DNA of 64,000 nt from Streptomyces sp. 378 (GTDB taxonomy: Bacteria > Actinomycetota > Actinomycetes > Streptomycetales > Streptomycetaceae), in NCBI RefSeq assembly GCF_030124145.1, contig NZ_JASKMS010000024.1, positions 62,001 to 126,000 of the forward strand, read 5' to 3'. A program made the position numbers and the translations under genes. Shown one piece after another: positions 1 to 9,600 of the stretch. Numbering within the stretch: the stretch's first letter is position 1; each line of letters begins with the position of its first letter. The notes beneath the pieces were generated by a model. That model was not told where the DNA came from. It was given only the letters and a program-made list of their open reading frames with translations, and did not search any database.

Positions 1-584
1 GTGGCCATCACCACGGTGGTGCCCGTCCGGTTGATGCGGTCGAGCAGCTTCATGATGCCGACGGAGGTCTGCGGGTCGAGGTTGCCGGTGGGCTCGTCGG
101 CGATGAGCAGCTTGGGCCGGTTGACGAAGGCCCGCGCGATGGCGACGCGCTGCTGCTCACCACCGGACAGCTCGCCGGGCATCCGGTCCTCCTTGCCGCC
201 GAGCCCGACGAGGTCGAGCACCTGGGGCACGGACTTGCGGATCTCGCCGCGCGACTTGCCGATGACCTCCTGCGCGAAGGCGACGTTCTCGCCGACCGTC
301 TTGTTGGGCAGCAGGCGGAAGTCCTGGAACACCGTCCCCAGCTGGCGCCGCATCTGCGGCACCTTCCAGTTGGAGAGGCGGGCGAGGTCCTTGCCCAGAA
401 CGTGCACCTGCCCGTGACTGCACCGCTCCTCGCGGAGGATCAGCCGCAGGAAGGTGGACTTTCCGGAGCCGGAGGACCCCACGAGGAAGACGAACTCGCC
501 CTTCTCGACCTCCAGGGAGACATCCCTGAGGGCGGGGCGGGTCTGCTTGGGGTAGACCTTGGAGACATTGTCGAATCGGATCAC
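1..584 (-). CDS. ftsE: Cell-division ATP-binding protein FtsE (3' end outside window)
   Basis: ATPase of the FtsEX complex, an ABC-type machine at the inner membrane face. In actinobacteria FtsEX is thought to pass a conformational signal to extracellular peptidoglycan hydrolases. The protein starts VIRFDNVSKVYPKQ. It shows a Walker A motif (GSSGSGKST, about residues 36-44), a Q-loop (TVFQDFRLLP), the ABC signature (LSGGEQQRVAIA) and Walker B (LLIADEPTGNLD). About 194 residues are present of roughly 229 usual; the C-terminal end and the expected ftsX lie beyond position 1. The GTG start at 584 is chosen because it begins the conserved family N-terminus. No clear Shine-Dalgarno sequence precedes it. 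Confidence 0.95.
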   Translation of the reverse strand, partial: MIRFDNVSKVYPKQTRPALRDVSLEVEKGEFVFLVGSSGSGKSTFLRLILREERCSHGQVHVLGKDLARLSNWKVPQMRRQLGTVFQDFRLLPNKTVGENVAFAQEVIGKSRGEIRKSVPQVLDLVGLGGKEDRMPGELSGGEQQRVAIARAFVNRPKLLIADEPTGNLDPQTSVGIMKLLDRINRTGTTVVMA

Positions 585-841
585 GGATGCACCACGGGTC
601 GCCGGGGGTAGATGAGCGTGACCATACGCGAACCGGGTGGGGCATCGCAGTCACCGACCGTGGTTGCGCCACGGATGTGCCGTTTTATACCGAGGCCCGC
701 GGGGCGCGGGGGCACTGTGCGTACCACCACAGAAAACGCGCAGCCGCGCGACGGCCGACGGAACCTGGCAAAGTGGAGGGGGGAACATTCCCACCCCCAC
801 GAACGTTGGACACGTGGAACCGGCGCAAGGAGGGCAAGCGC

Positions 842-1042
842 ATGACGTACGACCGGCTGGTGTGCGCGAACTGCGCGTCCCCCGTGAACGAGGGCCGTTG
901 CGCCGTGTGCCGCGCGAACCGCGAGCGGCTGCAGCAGGAGAACTTCTTCGCGGGTCTGAACGGTCTGAACCCGATGGCACTGATCGCTCTGCTGACGGTG
1001 CTGATCGCGGCGGTGGCCCTCTTGGCGCACCAGACCGCGTAA
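842..1042 (+). CDS. Small zinc-ribbon-like single-pass membrane protein
   Basis: A 66-residue protein of unknown function. Two Cys pairs near the N-terminus (CANC at about 8-11, CAVC at about 20-23) look like a small zinc ribbon. A basic, glutamine-rich linker follows, then one C-terminal hydrophobic helix (about residues 43-62). The layout suggests a membrane-tethered protein with a cytoplasmic zinc knuckle. A strong Shine-Dalgarno (AAGGAGGG, 829-836) sits at good distance from the ATG, which decides the start. It is divergent from ftsE and ends just before a strong hairpin. I believe similar small proteins occur next to ftsE in other Streptomyces, but I cannot assign a role. Confidence 0.75.
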   Translation: MTYDRLVCANCASPVNEGRCAVCRANRERLQQENFFAGLNGLNPMALIALLTVLIAAVALLAHQTA

Positions 1043-1070
1043 GGGCGCGGCAGCCGCCCCCCGGACAGGG

Positions 1071-1105
1071 CCGAGGGCCCGGAGCGTTTCGCTCCGGGCC
1101 CTCGG
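1071..1105. terminator. Bidirectional intrinsic terminator-like hairpin
   Basis: A perfect 16-bp GC-rich stem (1071-1086 with 1090-1105) closes on a TTT loop. It lies between the convergent small membrane protein gene and the LAETG surface-protein gene, 29 bp past the first stop. There is no long U-tract, as is usual in Streptomyces. It probably ends transcription from both sides. Confidence 0.8.
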
Positions 1106-1143
1106 TGTTGCGCTGAGCGCACGGTCCGTACGGACGCCTGCCG

Positions 1144-1761
1144 TCAGGCGGCAGCACCGCCGCGGCCGCCCACGAGGCGCGGCAGCAGACGGAAGCCGAC
1201 ACCGCCGGCGATCATCGTGGCGGCGCCGATCACCAGGAAGGTGGTCTGCGCGGCACCGGTCTCGGCGAGCTCCTGGCCGTTGCCCTGGGCCCGGGCCTGG
1301 CCCTGCGTGGCCGCCGGGGCGGAGTCCGAGCCGATCTCGGTGAGGGAGGAGGAGCCCTCCTCCTGCGGCGAGGTGCCGCCGTCGGGGTCGGTGTTGTTGC
1401 CGCCGCCGTTGCCGCCACCGTTGCCGTTGCCCGGGTTCGTCGGGGCGTCGGTCGGGTCCTCGGTCGGCTCGGTGGGCTCCTCCGTGGGCTCGGTCGGCTC
1501 GTCGGTGGGCTCCTCGGTCGACGGCGGCGGTTCGGTCGGCTCGCCCGTCGGGATGACGGTCGGCTCACCGGTCGGCTCACCGGTCGGCTCACCCGTCGGC
1601 GGCGGGGTCGGAGTGGGCGACTCCTCGGCGCACAGGATGCCGAGCAGGCAGTCCTCGGTCTCCGCGGCGGATGCGGCACCGGCGGCGGTCAGTGAGGCGC
1701 CGGCGGCGATCACGGCACCGGCCGCTATCCGCGCGACACGGATCCGCGTCTTCTTCGTCAT
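1144..1761 (-). CDS. LAETG-motif sortase-anchored surface protein
   Basis: A 205-residue secreted protein. Residues 1-32 form a signal peptide (basic start, hydrophobic core, Ala-rich cleavage region ending GAASA). The mature part is a Pro/Thr/Glu-rich stalk with Gly-Glu-Pro-Thr repeats, then a Gly/Asn-rich stretch. The C-terminus is a classic cell-wall sorting signal: LAETG at 165-169, a hydrophobic helix, then an Arg-containing tail. LAXTG is the motif read by the class E sortases of Streptomyces, so covalent attachment to peptidoglycan is expected. No sortase gene is in the window. There is no folded domain I recognise; it may be a spacer or wall-surface stalk. Confidence 0.85.
   Translation of the reverse strand: MTKKTRIRVARIAAGAVIAAGASLTAAGAASAAETEDCLLGILCAEESPTPTPPPTGEPTGEPTGEPTVIPTGEPTEPPPSTEEPTDEPTEPTEEPTEPTEDPTDAPTNPGNGNGGGNGGGNNTDPDGGTSPQEEGSSSLTEIGSDSAPAATQGQARAQGNGQELAETGAAQTTFLVIGAATMIAGGVGFRLLPRLVGGRGGAAA
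1558..1593 (-). repeat. Three perfect 12-bp tandem copies in the surface-protein stalk
   Basis: Positions 1558-1569, 1570-1581 and 1582-1593 each read GGTCGGCTCACC on the plus strand. They encode G-E-P-T units of the stalk. Such short in-frame repeats can change copy number and so the stalk length between strains. Confidence 0.85.
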
Positions 1762-2005
1762 GTGCTTGCTACCCCCAGTAGCTCATCGTCATTAGGCAGC
1801 GCTCGGGGCTGTGCTCGACGGGGGAAGCTGCGATGAAAGGCCCCCGGTTCACATGCGCCCCAGAGACACGCATGCCGCGCTTCACCCTTCCCACTTTTCA
1901 AGAACACGTCAAGGCCGTTTGCAGCCGCCATGTCCAATTACGGGGGCTATGCCGGGAGTCTGAGCCTGTGAGTGTGATGCAAAACCCAGACATGCGGGCA
2001 CAGAA

Positions 2006-2040
2006 AAGGCAACCGCCGCCCACGGAGCGGCAGTTGCCTT
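2006..2040 (-). terminator. Intrinsic terminator of prfB
   Basis: Arms 2006-2019 and 2027-2040 pair over 14 positions with one G-U-type mismatch and a 7-nt loop, starting 11 bp past the prfB stop. The rest of the intergenic stretch (1762-2005) holds no gene or motif that I recognise. Confidence 0.7.
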
Positions 2041-2050
2041 GTCGACAAAC

Positions 2051-3157
2051 TTACTTCTGCTGCTGCTTGCGCCAGCGAATTCCGGCCTCCAGGAAACCGT
2101 TGATCTCGCCGTTGAACACGGCCTCGGGGTTGCCGACCTCGAACTCGGTGCGCAGGTCCTTCACCATCTGGTACGGGTGCAGCACGTACGAACGCATCTG
2201 GTTGCCCCAGGAGTTGCCGCCGTCGCCCTTGAGGGCGTCCATCTTGGCCTGCTCCTCCTGGCGGCGCCGCTCCAGCAGCTTGGCCTGGAGCACGTTCATG
2301 GCGGTGGCCTTGTTCTGGATCTGCGACCGCTCGTTCTGGCAGGAGACGACGATGCCGGTGGGGATGTGGGTGAGGCGCACCGCGGAGTCGGTGGTGTTGA
2401 CGCCCTGGCCGCCCGGGCCGGACGAGCGGTACACGTCCACCCGCAGTTCGGACTCGTCGATCTCGATGTGGTCGGTCTGCTCGACCACGGGAAGGATCTC
2501 GACGCCCGCGAAGGAGGTCTGGCGCCGGCCCTGGTTGTCGAAGGGCGAGATGCGCACGAGCCGGTGCGTGCCCTGCTCGACGGAGAGCGTGCCGTACGCG
2601 TAGGGCACCTGGACGGCGAAGGTGGTCGACTTGATGCCGGCCTCTTCCGCGTAGGACGTCTCGTAGATCTCGGTCTTGTAGCCGTGCTGCTCGGCCCACC
2701 GCAGGTACATGCGCTGGAGCTTCTCGGCGAAGTCGGCGGCGTCGACGCCGCCGGCCTCGGCGCGGATGTTCACCAGCGCCTCCCGGGAGTCGTACTCACC
2801 GGAGAGGAGTGTGCGGACCTCCATCTCGTCCAGCGACTTCTTCACGGCGGCGAGCTCGGACTCGGCCTCGGCGCGGGTGTCCGGGTCGTCCTCCTCCTCG
2901 GCCATCTCGAAGAGAACGCCCAGGTCGTCGATGCGACCGCGCAGGGCCTCGGCCTTGCGCACCTCGGCCTGGAGGTGGGACAGCTTGCTGGTGATCTTCT
3001 GCGCCTCATCGGGATTGTCCCAGAGGGACGGCGCGGCCGCCTGCTCCTCGAGCACGGCGATGTCTGCCCTCAGCTTCTCGAGGTCCAGAACGGCCTCGAT
3101 CGACTCCATGGTCGAGGAGAGGGACTTGAGCTCTTCGGATACGTCGACGACTGCCAC
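2051..3157 (-). CDS. prfB: Peptide chain release factor 2
   Basis: Class I release factor that reads UGA and UAA at the ribosomal A site and triggers hydrolysis of peptidyl-tRNA. The 368-residue protein has the RF2 stop-codon recognition tripeptide SPF (204-206) and the universal GGQ catalytic motif (249-251, in SSGPGGQGVN). An N-terminal coiled-coil domain runs over about residues 1-110. The frame is continuous from the GTG at 3157, so the programmed +1 frameshift known from E. coli prfB is absent. GGAGG lies only 2 nt before this GTG, closer than ideal, but the family N-terminus (AVVDVSEELK) supports it. It lies 58 bp downstream of pkaB on the same strand and may be co-transcribed with the kinases. 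Confidence 0.97.
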   Translation of the reverse strand: MAVVDVSEELKSLSSTMESIEAVLDLEKLRADIAVLEEQAAAPSLWDNPDEAQKITSKLSHLQAEVRKAEALRGRIDDLGVLFEMAEEEDDPDTRAEAESELAAVKKSLDEMEVRTLLSGEYDSREALVNIRAEAGGVDAADFAEKLQRMYLRWAEQHGYKTEIYETSYAEEAGIKSTTFAVQVPYAYGTLSVEQGTHRLVRISPFDNQGRRQTSFAGVEILPVVEQTDHIEIDESELRVDVYRSSGPGGQGVNTTDSAVRLTHIPTGIVVSCQNERSQIQNKATAMNVLQAKLLERRRQEEQAKMDALKGDGGNSWGNQMRSYVLHPYQMVKDLRTEFEVGNPEAVFNGEINGFLEAGIRWRKQQQK

Positions 3158-3215
3158 GCCCTCCAGCGTAACGGCTCCGCCCGGCGGCCATCGCCGGGCG
3201 GCCGGAGACGGCGGC

Positions 3216-4463
3216 TCAGGGGGACTGGGGCGCCGAGTTCCCGGTGTCCTGCGGAGGGGGGCTCGCGCCGTCGTCCGAGGTGGACAGCCACGCGCCGACG
3301 CCTATCGCCGCCGCCAGGGCGACCGCGCCCGCTCCCAGGGCCACCCTGCGGCGCCGGGTCGCCGCGCGGTTGCGGGCCGAGCCCGGGCGGGGGGCGCCGG
3401 GGGCGCGGGGTGCCCGGGCCGTCCCGTGGGCGCCGCCGGCCAGCTCGTCGGGGGCGGGGACACGCATCGAGGTGTGGGTGTCCCGGTTGGAGTCGGCCGG
3501 CTTCGCGCCCGGCACCAGGGGGACCGCGCCCCGCCGCCGGACCCGCTCACGGGCCGGTGCCGGTCCGGCGGGCTGTTCCTCGCGGTCGGCCTCCTCCGCG
3601 GAGTCGGTGTCCGGCTCGTCCACCTCCAGCGGGGGCATGCCCGCCAGCATCGGCAGCAGCTCCCGCAGCCGGGTGCCGAGCTCCGAGGCCCGCAGCCGCG
3701 AGGCCGGTGCCTTGGCCAGGCACTGCACCAGCAGCTGCCACAGCTCGTCCGGGATGCCGGGCAGCGGGACCACCGTCTCCGTGACGTGCCGGCGCAGGAC
3801 CGCGCCCGGGTGGCCGCCGCCGAACGGGGTGAACCCCGCCAGCAGCTCGTAGAGGACCGTGGCGAGCGCGTAGATGTCGACGGACGCGCGCGGGGGCAGT
3901 CCCTCGACGATCTCCGGCGCGAGGTAGTCCGGGGTGCCGATGATCTTGGTGGCCTTGGTCCGGCGCGGCGTGTCGATGAGCTTGGCCACACCGAAGTCGG
4001 TCAGCAGGGCGCGGTGTGATCCGCCGGGACCGAGCGGGCCCTGCATGTCCAGGAGCACGTTCTCCGGCTTGACGTCCCGGTGCACGACACCCGCGGCGTG
4101 GGCGGCCGCCAGTCCGTCGGCGATGTCCGCCGCGATGGCGACGGCCGCCTCGGGGGCCAGGCGCCGGTCCCGGTCCAGCCGGGTCCGCAGGTCCGTGCCG
4201 CGGACGAGGTCCATGACCAGTGCCAGGTCGTTGCCGTCGACGACCAGGTCGCGCACCGACACCACGTGCGGGTGCTCCAGGCCGAGCAGGGCCGTGCGCT
4301 CCTGCACGAAGCGCCCGACCAGTTCCTGGTCGGACGCGAGGTCCTCGCGCAGCAGCTTGATGGCGACGGGGCCTTCCGGGCCCTCACCCAGCCACACCGT
4401 GCCGGCGCTGCCCCGCCCCAGGATCTGGTGGGCGGTGTACCGGCTGCCGATCTTCCGTGCCAA
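3216..4463 (-). CDS. pkaB: Ser/Thr protein kinase PkaB, membrane-anchored
   Basis: Eukaryotic-type (Hanks) kinase of 415 residues. The cytoplasmic kinase domain is at about 8-270, with a Gly-rich loop (GRGSAGTV), ATP-binding Lys36 (VAIKLL), the catalytic loop HRDVKPEN (128-135), DFG (156-158) and an activation segment ending GTPDYLAPE. A low-complexity juxtamembrane region follows, then one transmembrane helix (about 373-393) and a short extracellular tail of about 22 residues. No PASTA repeats are present, so muropeptide sensing of the PknB type is not indicated. The start is TTG at 4463, preceded by AGGAG at good spacing. Size and order (pkaA-pkaB-prfB) match S. coelicolor pkaA/pkaB. Substrates are not evident from sequence. 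Confidence 0.93.
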   Translation of the reverse strand: MARKIGSRYTAHQILGRGSAGTVWLGEGPEGPVAIKLLREDLASDQELVGRFVQERTALLGLEHPHVVSVRDLVVDGNDLALVMDLVRGTDLRTRLDRDRRLAPEAAVAIAADIADGLAAAHAAGVVHRDVKPENVLLDMQGPLGPGGSHRALLTDFGVAKLIDTPRRTKATKIIGTPDYLAPEIVEGLPPRASVDIYALATVLYELLAGFTPFGGGHPGAVLRRHVTETVVPLPGIPDELWQLLVQCLAKAPASRLRASELGTRLRELLPMLAGMPPLEVDEPDTDSAEEADREEQPAGPAPARERVRRRGAVPLVPGAKPADSNRDTHTSMRVPAPDELAGGAHGTARAPRAPGAPRPGSARNRAATRRRRVALGAGAVALAAAIGVGAWLSTSDDGASPPPQDTGNSAPQSP

Positions 4464-4585
4464 GGCTGCTCCTACCGACGCGTGTTGTCGCTAAAACTAC
4501 GCGCCCGGAGAGCCAACCTTCACCGTGGAGGCGGAAATCACCCGCCAGGTGTCGACAAATCACCAACCCCGCAGGGCGGTTCCCG

Positions 4586-6277
4586 TCAGTTCGTGCCGGA
4601 ACCGCTCCCGCCGAGCTTCTCGAACCAGCCGGTCACGGTGCTGAACCAGTCGGTGAGCTGGTCCCAGTAGCTCTTGCCGGTGCCGATCCACTCCTGGAGC
4701 GGGCTCAGTTCCCAGACCAGCCAGCCGGCGACGAACAGGATGATGATCGTGAAGAGACAGCCCTTCAGGCAGCCGAGCCCGGGGATCCGCATCCGGTTGG
4801 CACTGCGCTGCCTCGGCTGCCGGGGCTCGCGCTGGGGCCGCTGCGGCTGCTGGGGCTGGGCCGGCGGCGCGGGCGGGGCGTAGCGCTGCGGCGGCTGGGG
4901 CCGCTGGGGCTGAGGGGCGTACTGCTGGGGCTGCTGGTGCGGACGGCCGTGGCCGGGCCCGGGCGGGGGCGCCTGGCGGCGCGGGGGCTGCTGCTGCGGC
5001 TGCGGCCGGGCCACCTGGCGCTGGGGGCGGCGGCGCAGCGGATCCTGGTTCGGGTCGAGGTACTGGACCTGCGTCTGCTCGTTGCGGTCGCGGGCCGCCC
5101 GCAGCTGGTTCTGCCAGGGGTGCGGGTCCTCGGGGCCGCCCTGCTGGCCGGGGTGGCCGGGCGAGCCCGGCGGGACCGGCGGCATGACGGCGGTCGGGTC
5201 GGCCGCGCCCCGGTGGGGCATGACGGCGGTCGGGTCGGCGGCGCCGGCCGGACCGCCGGTGTGCGGCATGACGCTGGTCGCGGCGCTCGGGTCGTACGCG
5301 CCCGCGTTCTGCGGGAGGACCTGGGTCGGGTCGGCCGCGCCGGGTGTGTCCGGCACCGGCGCGGGGGCCGGGTCGGGCACGAGGAGCATGCCGACGCCCT
5401 CGGCGGCGGCGATCTGCGCGGAGTTCGCGTGCACCCCGATGCCCTCGGCGACGACGCGCAGGCCGCGGGCGAGGTTCTCGGCGCTGGGCCGCTCGTCCGG
5501 GTTCTTGCGCAGGCAGCGCTCGATGACCGTCCACAGCGGGTCGGGGACGGTGGAGGGACGGCGCGGCTCGGCGCTCAGGTGCTGGTGCAGCACCTCCAGG
5601 GCGGAACCGCCGGCGAACGGCGGGCGGCCGGTGACCAGCTCGTACAGCAGGATGCCGGCGCCGTAGATGTCGACGGCGGAAGTCTGCGGGCGGCCTTCGG
5701 CGGACTCGGGCGCGACGTACGCGGGCGTGCCGACGAACTCCTGGGTCCGGGTCAGTCCCGGGGAGTCGGCGAGGCGGGCGATGCCGAAGTCGGTCAGCAG
5801 CGGGTGCATCCGCCCGTCGTACTGCTGGAGCAGGACGTTGGCCGGCTTGAGGTCGCGGTGGACGACGCCGTCGGCGTGGCTGGCGGCGAGCGCGTCGGCG
5901 ATCTGGGCGGTGAGCAGGGCGGCGGCGACCGGGGTGAACGGCCCGTTCTCCCGCAGGTAGCGGTGCAGGTCGGGGCCCTCGACGAGGTCCATGACCAGCG
6001 CCAGCAGCTCGCCCTCGACGACCAGGTCACGCACCCGGACGATGTTCGGGTGGGTCAGCCGCAGCAGGACGGACCGCTCGCGCAGGAACCGCATGACGAT
6101 GTCGGGGTCGCCGGCCAGCTCCTCCTTGAGGACCTTGATGGCGACGGTCTCGCCGGGCTGTCCCGGCACGGCCGCCTCGGCGCCCGCGGTCTCGCGCTGG
6201 CGGGCTCGCCAGACGGTGCCCGTGGCGCCGCGTCCGAGCGGCTCCTCGAGCAGGTACTTGCTGCCTACCGGCCGCAC
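4586..6277 (-). CDS. pkaA: Ser/Thr protein kinase PkaA, with Thr-rich repeats and Pro/Gln linker
   Basis: Hanks-type kinase of 563 residues. The kinase domain is at about 7-275: Gly loop GRGATGT (15-21), Lys48 in VAIKVL, HRDLKPAN (140-147), DFG (163-165) and GTPAYVAPE. A short stretch (about 310-366) then repeats T-x-V-[LM]-P four times (Thr318, 334, 350, 362). A long Pro/Gln/Arg-rich linker (about 415-492) leads to one transmembrane helix (about 508-524) and a 40-residue extracellular tail rich in Trp. The start is GTG 6277, with GGGAG upstream. It lies 122 bp upstream of pkaB and is divergent from the FHA-FtsK gene. The repeats look like autophosphorylation or docking sites; that is inference. 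Confidence 0.93.
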   Translation of the reverse strand: MRPVGSKYLLEEPLGRGATGTVWRARQRETAGAEAAVPGQPGETVAIKVLKEELAGDPDIVMRFLRERSVLLRLTHPNIVRVRDLVVEGELLALVMDLVEGPDLHRYLRENGPFTPVAAALLTAQIADALAASHADGVVHRDLKPANVLLQQYDGRMHPLLTDFGIARLADSPGLTRTQEFVGTPAYVAPESAEGRPQTSAVDIYGAGILLYELVTGRPPFAGGSALEVLHQHLSAEPRRPSTVPDPLWTVIERCLRKNPDERPSAENLARGLRVVAEGIGVHANSAQIAAAEGVGMLLVPDPAPAPVPDTPGAADPTQVLPQNAGAYDPSAATSVMPHTGGPAGAADPTAVMPHRGAADPTAVMPPVPPGSPGHPGQQGGPEDPHPWQNQLRAARDRNEQTQVQYLDPNQDPLRRRPQRQVARPQPQQQPPRRQAPPPGPGHGRPHQQPQQYAPQPQRPQPPQRYAPPAPPAQPQQPQRPQREPRQPRQRSANRMRIPGLGCLKGCLFTIIILFVAGWLVWELSPLQEWIGTGKSYWDQLTDWFSTVTGWFEKLGGSGSGTN

Positions 6278-6639
6278 GTCATGCGCTCCCTGGTGCTTGC
6301 CTTGCCTGCTGGCCTGTCCGAACCACTGTAGTGCCGGGTGGCCGAGGACCGGAGTGTCGTCTTTCTGTGGGTCTTACGTTTCCGCTCTCGGACTCGTTCG
6401 AAGGAAAGACGCTGACCTCGGTCTTGTGGTTGCCGGGAATAGACGTGACCGATCTCAAGCGGTCGCCCGTGGGTCATCTCTCAGGCACTTTTGCGGGCAG
6501 AGCCGACCAATCAAGATCACCTTTTCCTGAGAGAGGGGCGCGCTGTCAGTGGCAGGTGCGAGGATGCGTGCAGTACTGGCCGACGTGCTGGGGCGGGGTG
6601 GGGGACTCCGCGCCCGGGCAGAAGGGACCGCTGACGGCG
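6278..6639. other. Divergent control region between pkaA and the FHA-FtsK gene
   Basis: This 362-bp stretch is less GC-rich than its neighbours and should hold the promoters of both divergent genes. I find no convincing -35/-10 pair and no clear operator. The plus-strand frame stays open from 6331, but its N-terminal part has no family likeness, so I treat it as non-coding. Confidence 0.4.
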
Positions 6640-9600
6640 ATGCAGATCCGGCTGACCGTCGTAGATCCGCTGGGCCCGTCGGCGCCGGCGCGGGACCGCG
6701 CCCCGCGCAGCGACGTGCTGGTCACGGCACCCGCCGGTACGGCGCTCGCGGCGGTGGCGTCGGCGCTGGCCCAGGCGGTCCTCGGCGGTGACGGCTCGGG
6801 CACACCGGTGCTGTACGCCGGGGAGCAGCGACTGGACGCCCAGCGCTGCACGCTGGGCGAGCCCCCGCTGACCGACGGTGCCGTGCTGTCCGTGGGCGCG
6901 CCCGGGGAGCCGGAGCCGCATCCCGAGCTGGACGACGCCCCCGCCCAGCTCCAGGTCGTCGCCGGCCCCGACGCCGGCGGCGTCCATCTGCTGCACGGCG
7001 GCGAGATCCGCATCGGCCGCTCCGCCGACGCCGACGTGCCGCTGGACGACCCGGACGTCTCCCGGCTGCACTGCGCGGTGACGGTGAGCGCGGACGGCCG
7101 TGTCGAGGTCGCCGACCTGGACTCCACGAACGGCACGACGGTGAACGGCACGCGCGTGGGCGGCCGGGCGGTGCCCTTCGCGCCGGGTGCGCTGTTGCGG
7201 ATCGGCGAATCGGCCCTGCGGCTGGCTCCGGCCGGGGGGCCGGGTGCCCGGGTGGAGACGACTCCGGACGGGGAGGGGCACGTGCGCGTGCCCGGGCCCG
7301 CCGGGGGCGGGGCGGAATCCCCCGTATCCCCCGCGCGCGTGGCCGACCCGGGACCCGCCGGGCCCCTCGGGCCCACGCATCACGCCTACGGCTCGGCTTC
7401 CGCGGCCTGGGGCGCGCCGGGTGCCTCGGAACACGGCTCCGCCGATCCGGCTGTGGTGCCGGGGCAGGGTGGGGCACCGAGGATCGAGCGCGGAGACGCG
7501 GGCGCGGGGTCCGAAGCGCCCCGGGGACGGGACCAGGGCGACTGGACCCGCCTGGCGGGCAGCGGCGGCGGGGCCGACTCGGGAGGCGGCCCGAGTCATG
7601 TGCCGTCCCGGGGCGCGGGAGACGCGGCCCGTGGAGGAAGCGACCGGAGCGAGACGCCCTCGCGCGGCGCCGCGGACGCACCCCACTCGGGAGGCGGCCC
7701 GAGCCCCGTCCCGTCCCGGGGCACCGGACGCGCGGAAGACAACCCGAGCCACACGCCCTCGCGAGGCACCCCAGACACACCCCACCCGGGACACCCCCGG
7801 AGCCAGATGCCACCCCACGGCACCGGGCCCGCACACGCGGAAGACAACCGGAGCGAGGCGCCGGGCGTCGGCACGCGCGACGGATCGCGGTCGGGAACGG
7901 CCGGTGCCGCGCAGGCCGCCGTCGGGACTCACGGAGCACCCACCGGGCAGCAGGCCGCCGCTCGGCGGAGTACTTTCGCGCCACCGGCCGAGGTCGCGCG
8001 GCAGCGCGACGGGGTCCGGGCCGGGAGCGGCGCCGGGGACACGCATGCGGGTCGTTCCGGCGCCGGGGCGTTCGGCGACGTGGCCCCCGTCCGGCCGACG
8101 ACGGTGTACGACGCCGGAGTCGCGGACGGTACCGGCCCTCACCCCTGGGGCCCGGACGGGTCGGTCGCCCCCGCTGTTCCCGCCCGTGCCGTGGACCCGG
8201 ACCTCGTGGACGAGCAGGCCGGCCGGGGACGCAAGGGCACTCCCCTGCGCGGCACCGACGTGCCCTCGGGCACCCGCAGGCGTGGGGGGCTCGGTGCCTG
8301 GGCCCGACGGCTGGCCGGAGGGCGTGGCGAGCAGGCGGCGGAACCACCCGGGACGCACGAGGACGAGCCGGCCGCGGTGACGGCGGCGGAGCACCACCCG
8401 GTCGCCGTGTCGGCCGCGCCGGAGACCTGGCCGGACCCGGCCACCCTGCTGCTGACGGCGCTGGGGCCGGGGCCCCGGCTGTGGGAGCGCGCCCCCGGCC
8501 ATCCGGAGGCGCTCGCCGTGCGCCTCGGCACGGCCGACCGTGCGGCGCCGGACGGCTCGGGTCTGCTGCCCGCCGTACCCGTGACCGCCGGGCTGCGTGA
8601 GGTCGGCGCCCTGGGGCTGGCCGGGCCGCGGGCGCGGCTGTCCGGGCTGGCCCGCGCGGTGCTGGCCCAGCTCACGGCGCTGCACTCCCCCGACACGCTG
8701 GAGATCGTCCTGATCGCCGCGGACCGCGCCCGGTCCCTTGAGGAGCGCACCGCCGAGTGGTCCTGGCTGGGCTGGCTGCCGCACGTCCGCCCGGGGCACG
8801 GGCAGGACTGCCGGCTGCTCCTGGCCCACGACCGCGAGCAGGCCGCGGCCCGCACCGACGAACTCACCCGCCGTCTGGAGGACCACCTCGCGGAGTCGGG
8901 TCCGGGCGTCGCCGCCGCCGGTCCGCCGGTGGGCGCCTCGGCGCCCGGCGGCGCACAGCCCACGGGTACCGGTCCGTCCCCGCACCACTCCGTCCCGGCC
9001 CCCCGGCGGCCGGCCTGGGCACGTGACGACGCTTCCGCCGCCGACGTGACCGGCGCTTTCCCGGGCCCGTACACGGTGCTCGTCGTGGACGGCGATCCCG
9101 GCGGAGCCGACCTGCGCAAGGCCGTCGCACGGCTGGCGCTGGAGGGCCCCGGGGCCGGGATCCACGTCATCTGCCTGGCCGAGACGGCCGCCGCCTCCCC
9201 CTCCTCACCGGTGACGGACACCTACGAGGCGGCCTGCTCGGTGGCACCCACCTTCCGGCAGTGCGGCGCGGTCGCGCTGCTCAGCGGGGACGTGGCGACG
9301 GCCCTGCGGCTGATGCGCGTGGCCCGGGTAGGTGGCGAAGGAACTCCGGCGGCGCCCGTCGGGCACGGCACCATCGCCACCGTCGACGCCGTGTCCGCGG
9401 CCTGGGCCGAACGGTTCGCGCGGGCGCTGGCGCCGCTGCGGACGGACGGCCCGGCGAGCGACCGCCAGCCGCGCGTCTCCGCACCCCTGCCGCAGGCGGC
9501 CCGGCTGCTCGACGAACTGGGCCTGGCCCGCGCCACTCCGGCCTCGCTGATGGCACGCTGGGCGGACGCGGCCGACGACGCCGACGCGCTGGGCGGACGC

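Noticed and set aside
684..689. TATAAA on the minus strand as -10 box of ftsE
   Set aside because: No -35 element at fitting distance; a lone AT-rich hexamer is not enough.
6520..6545. CTGAGAGAGG resembling part of a TPP or glycine riboswitch
   Set aside because: The other conserved blocks are absent, and the downstream gene has no link to thiamin or glycine.
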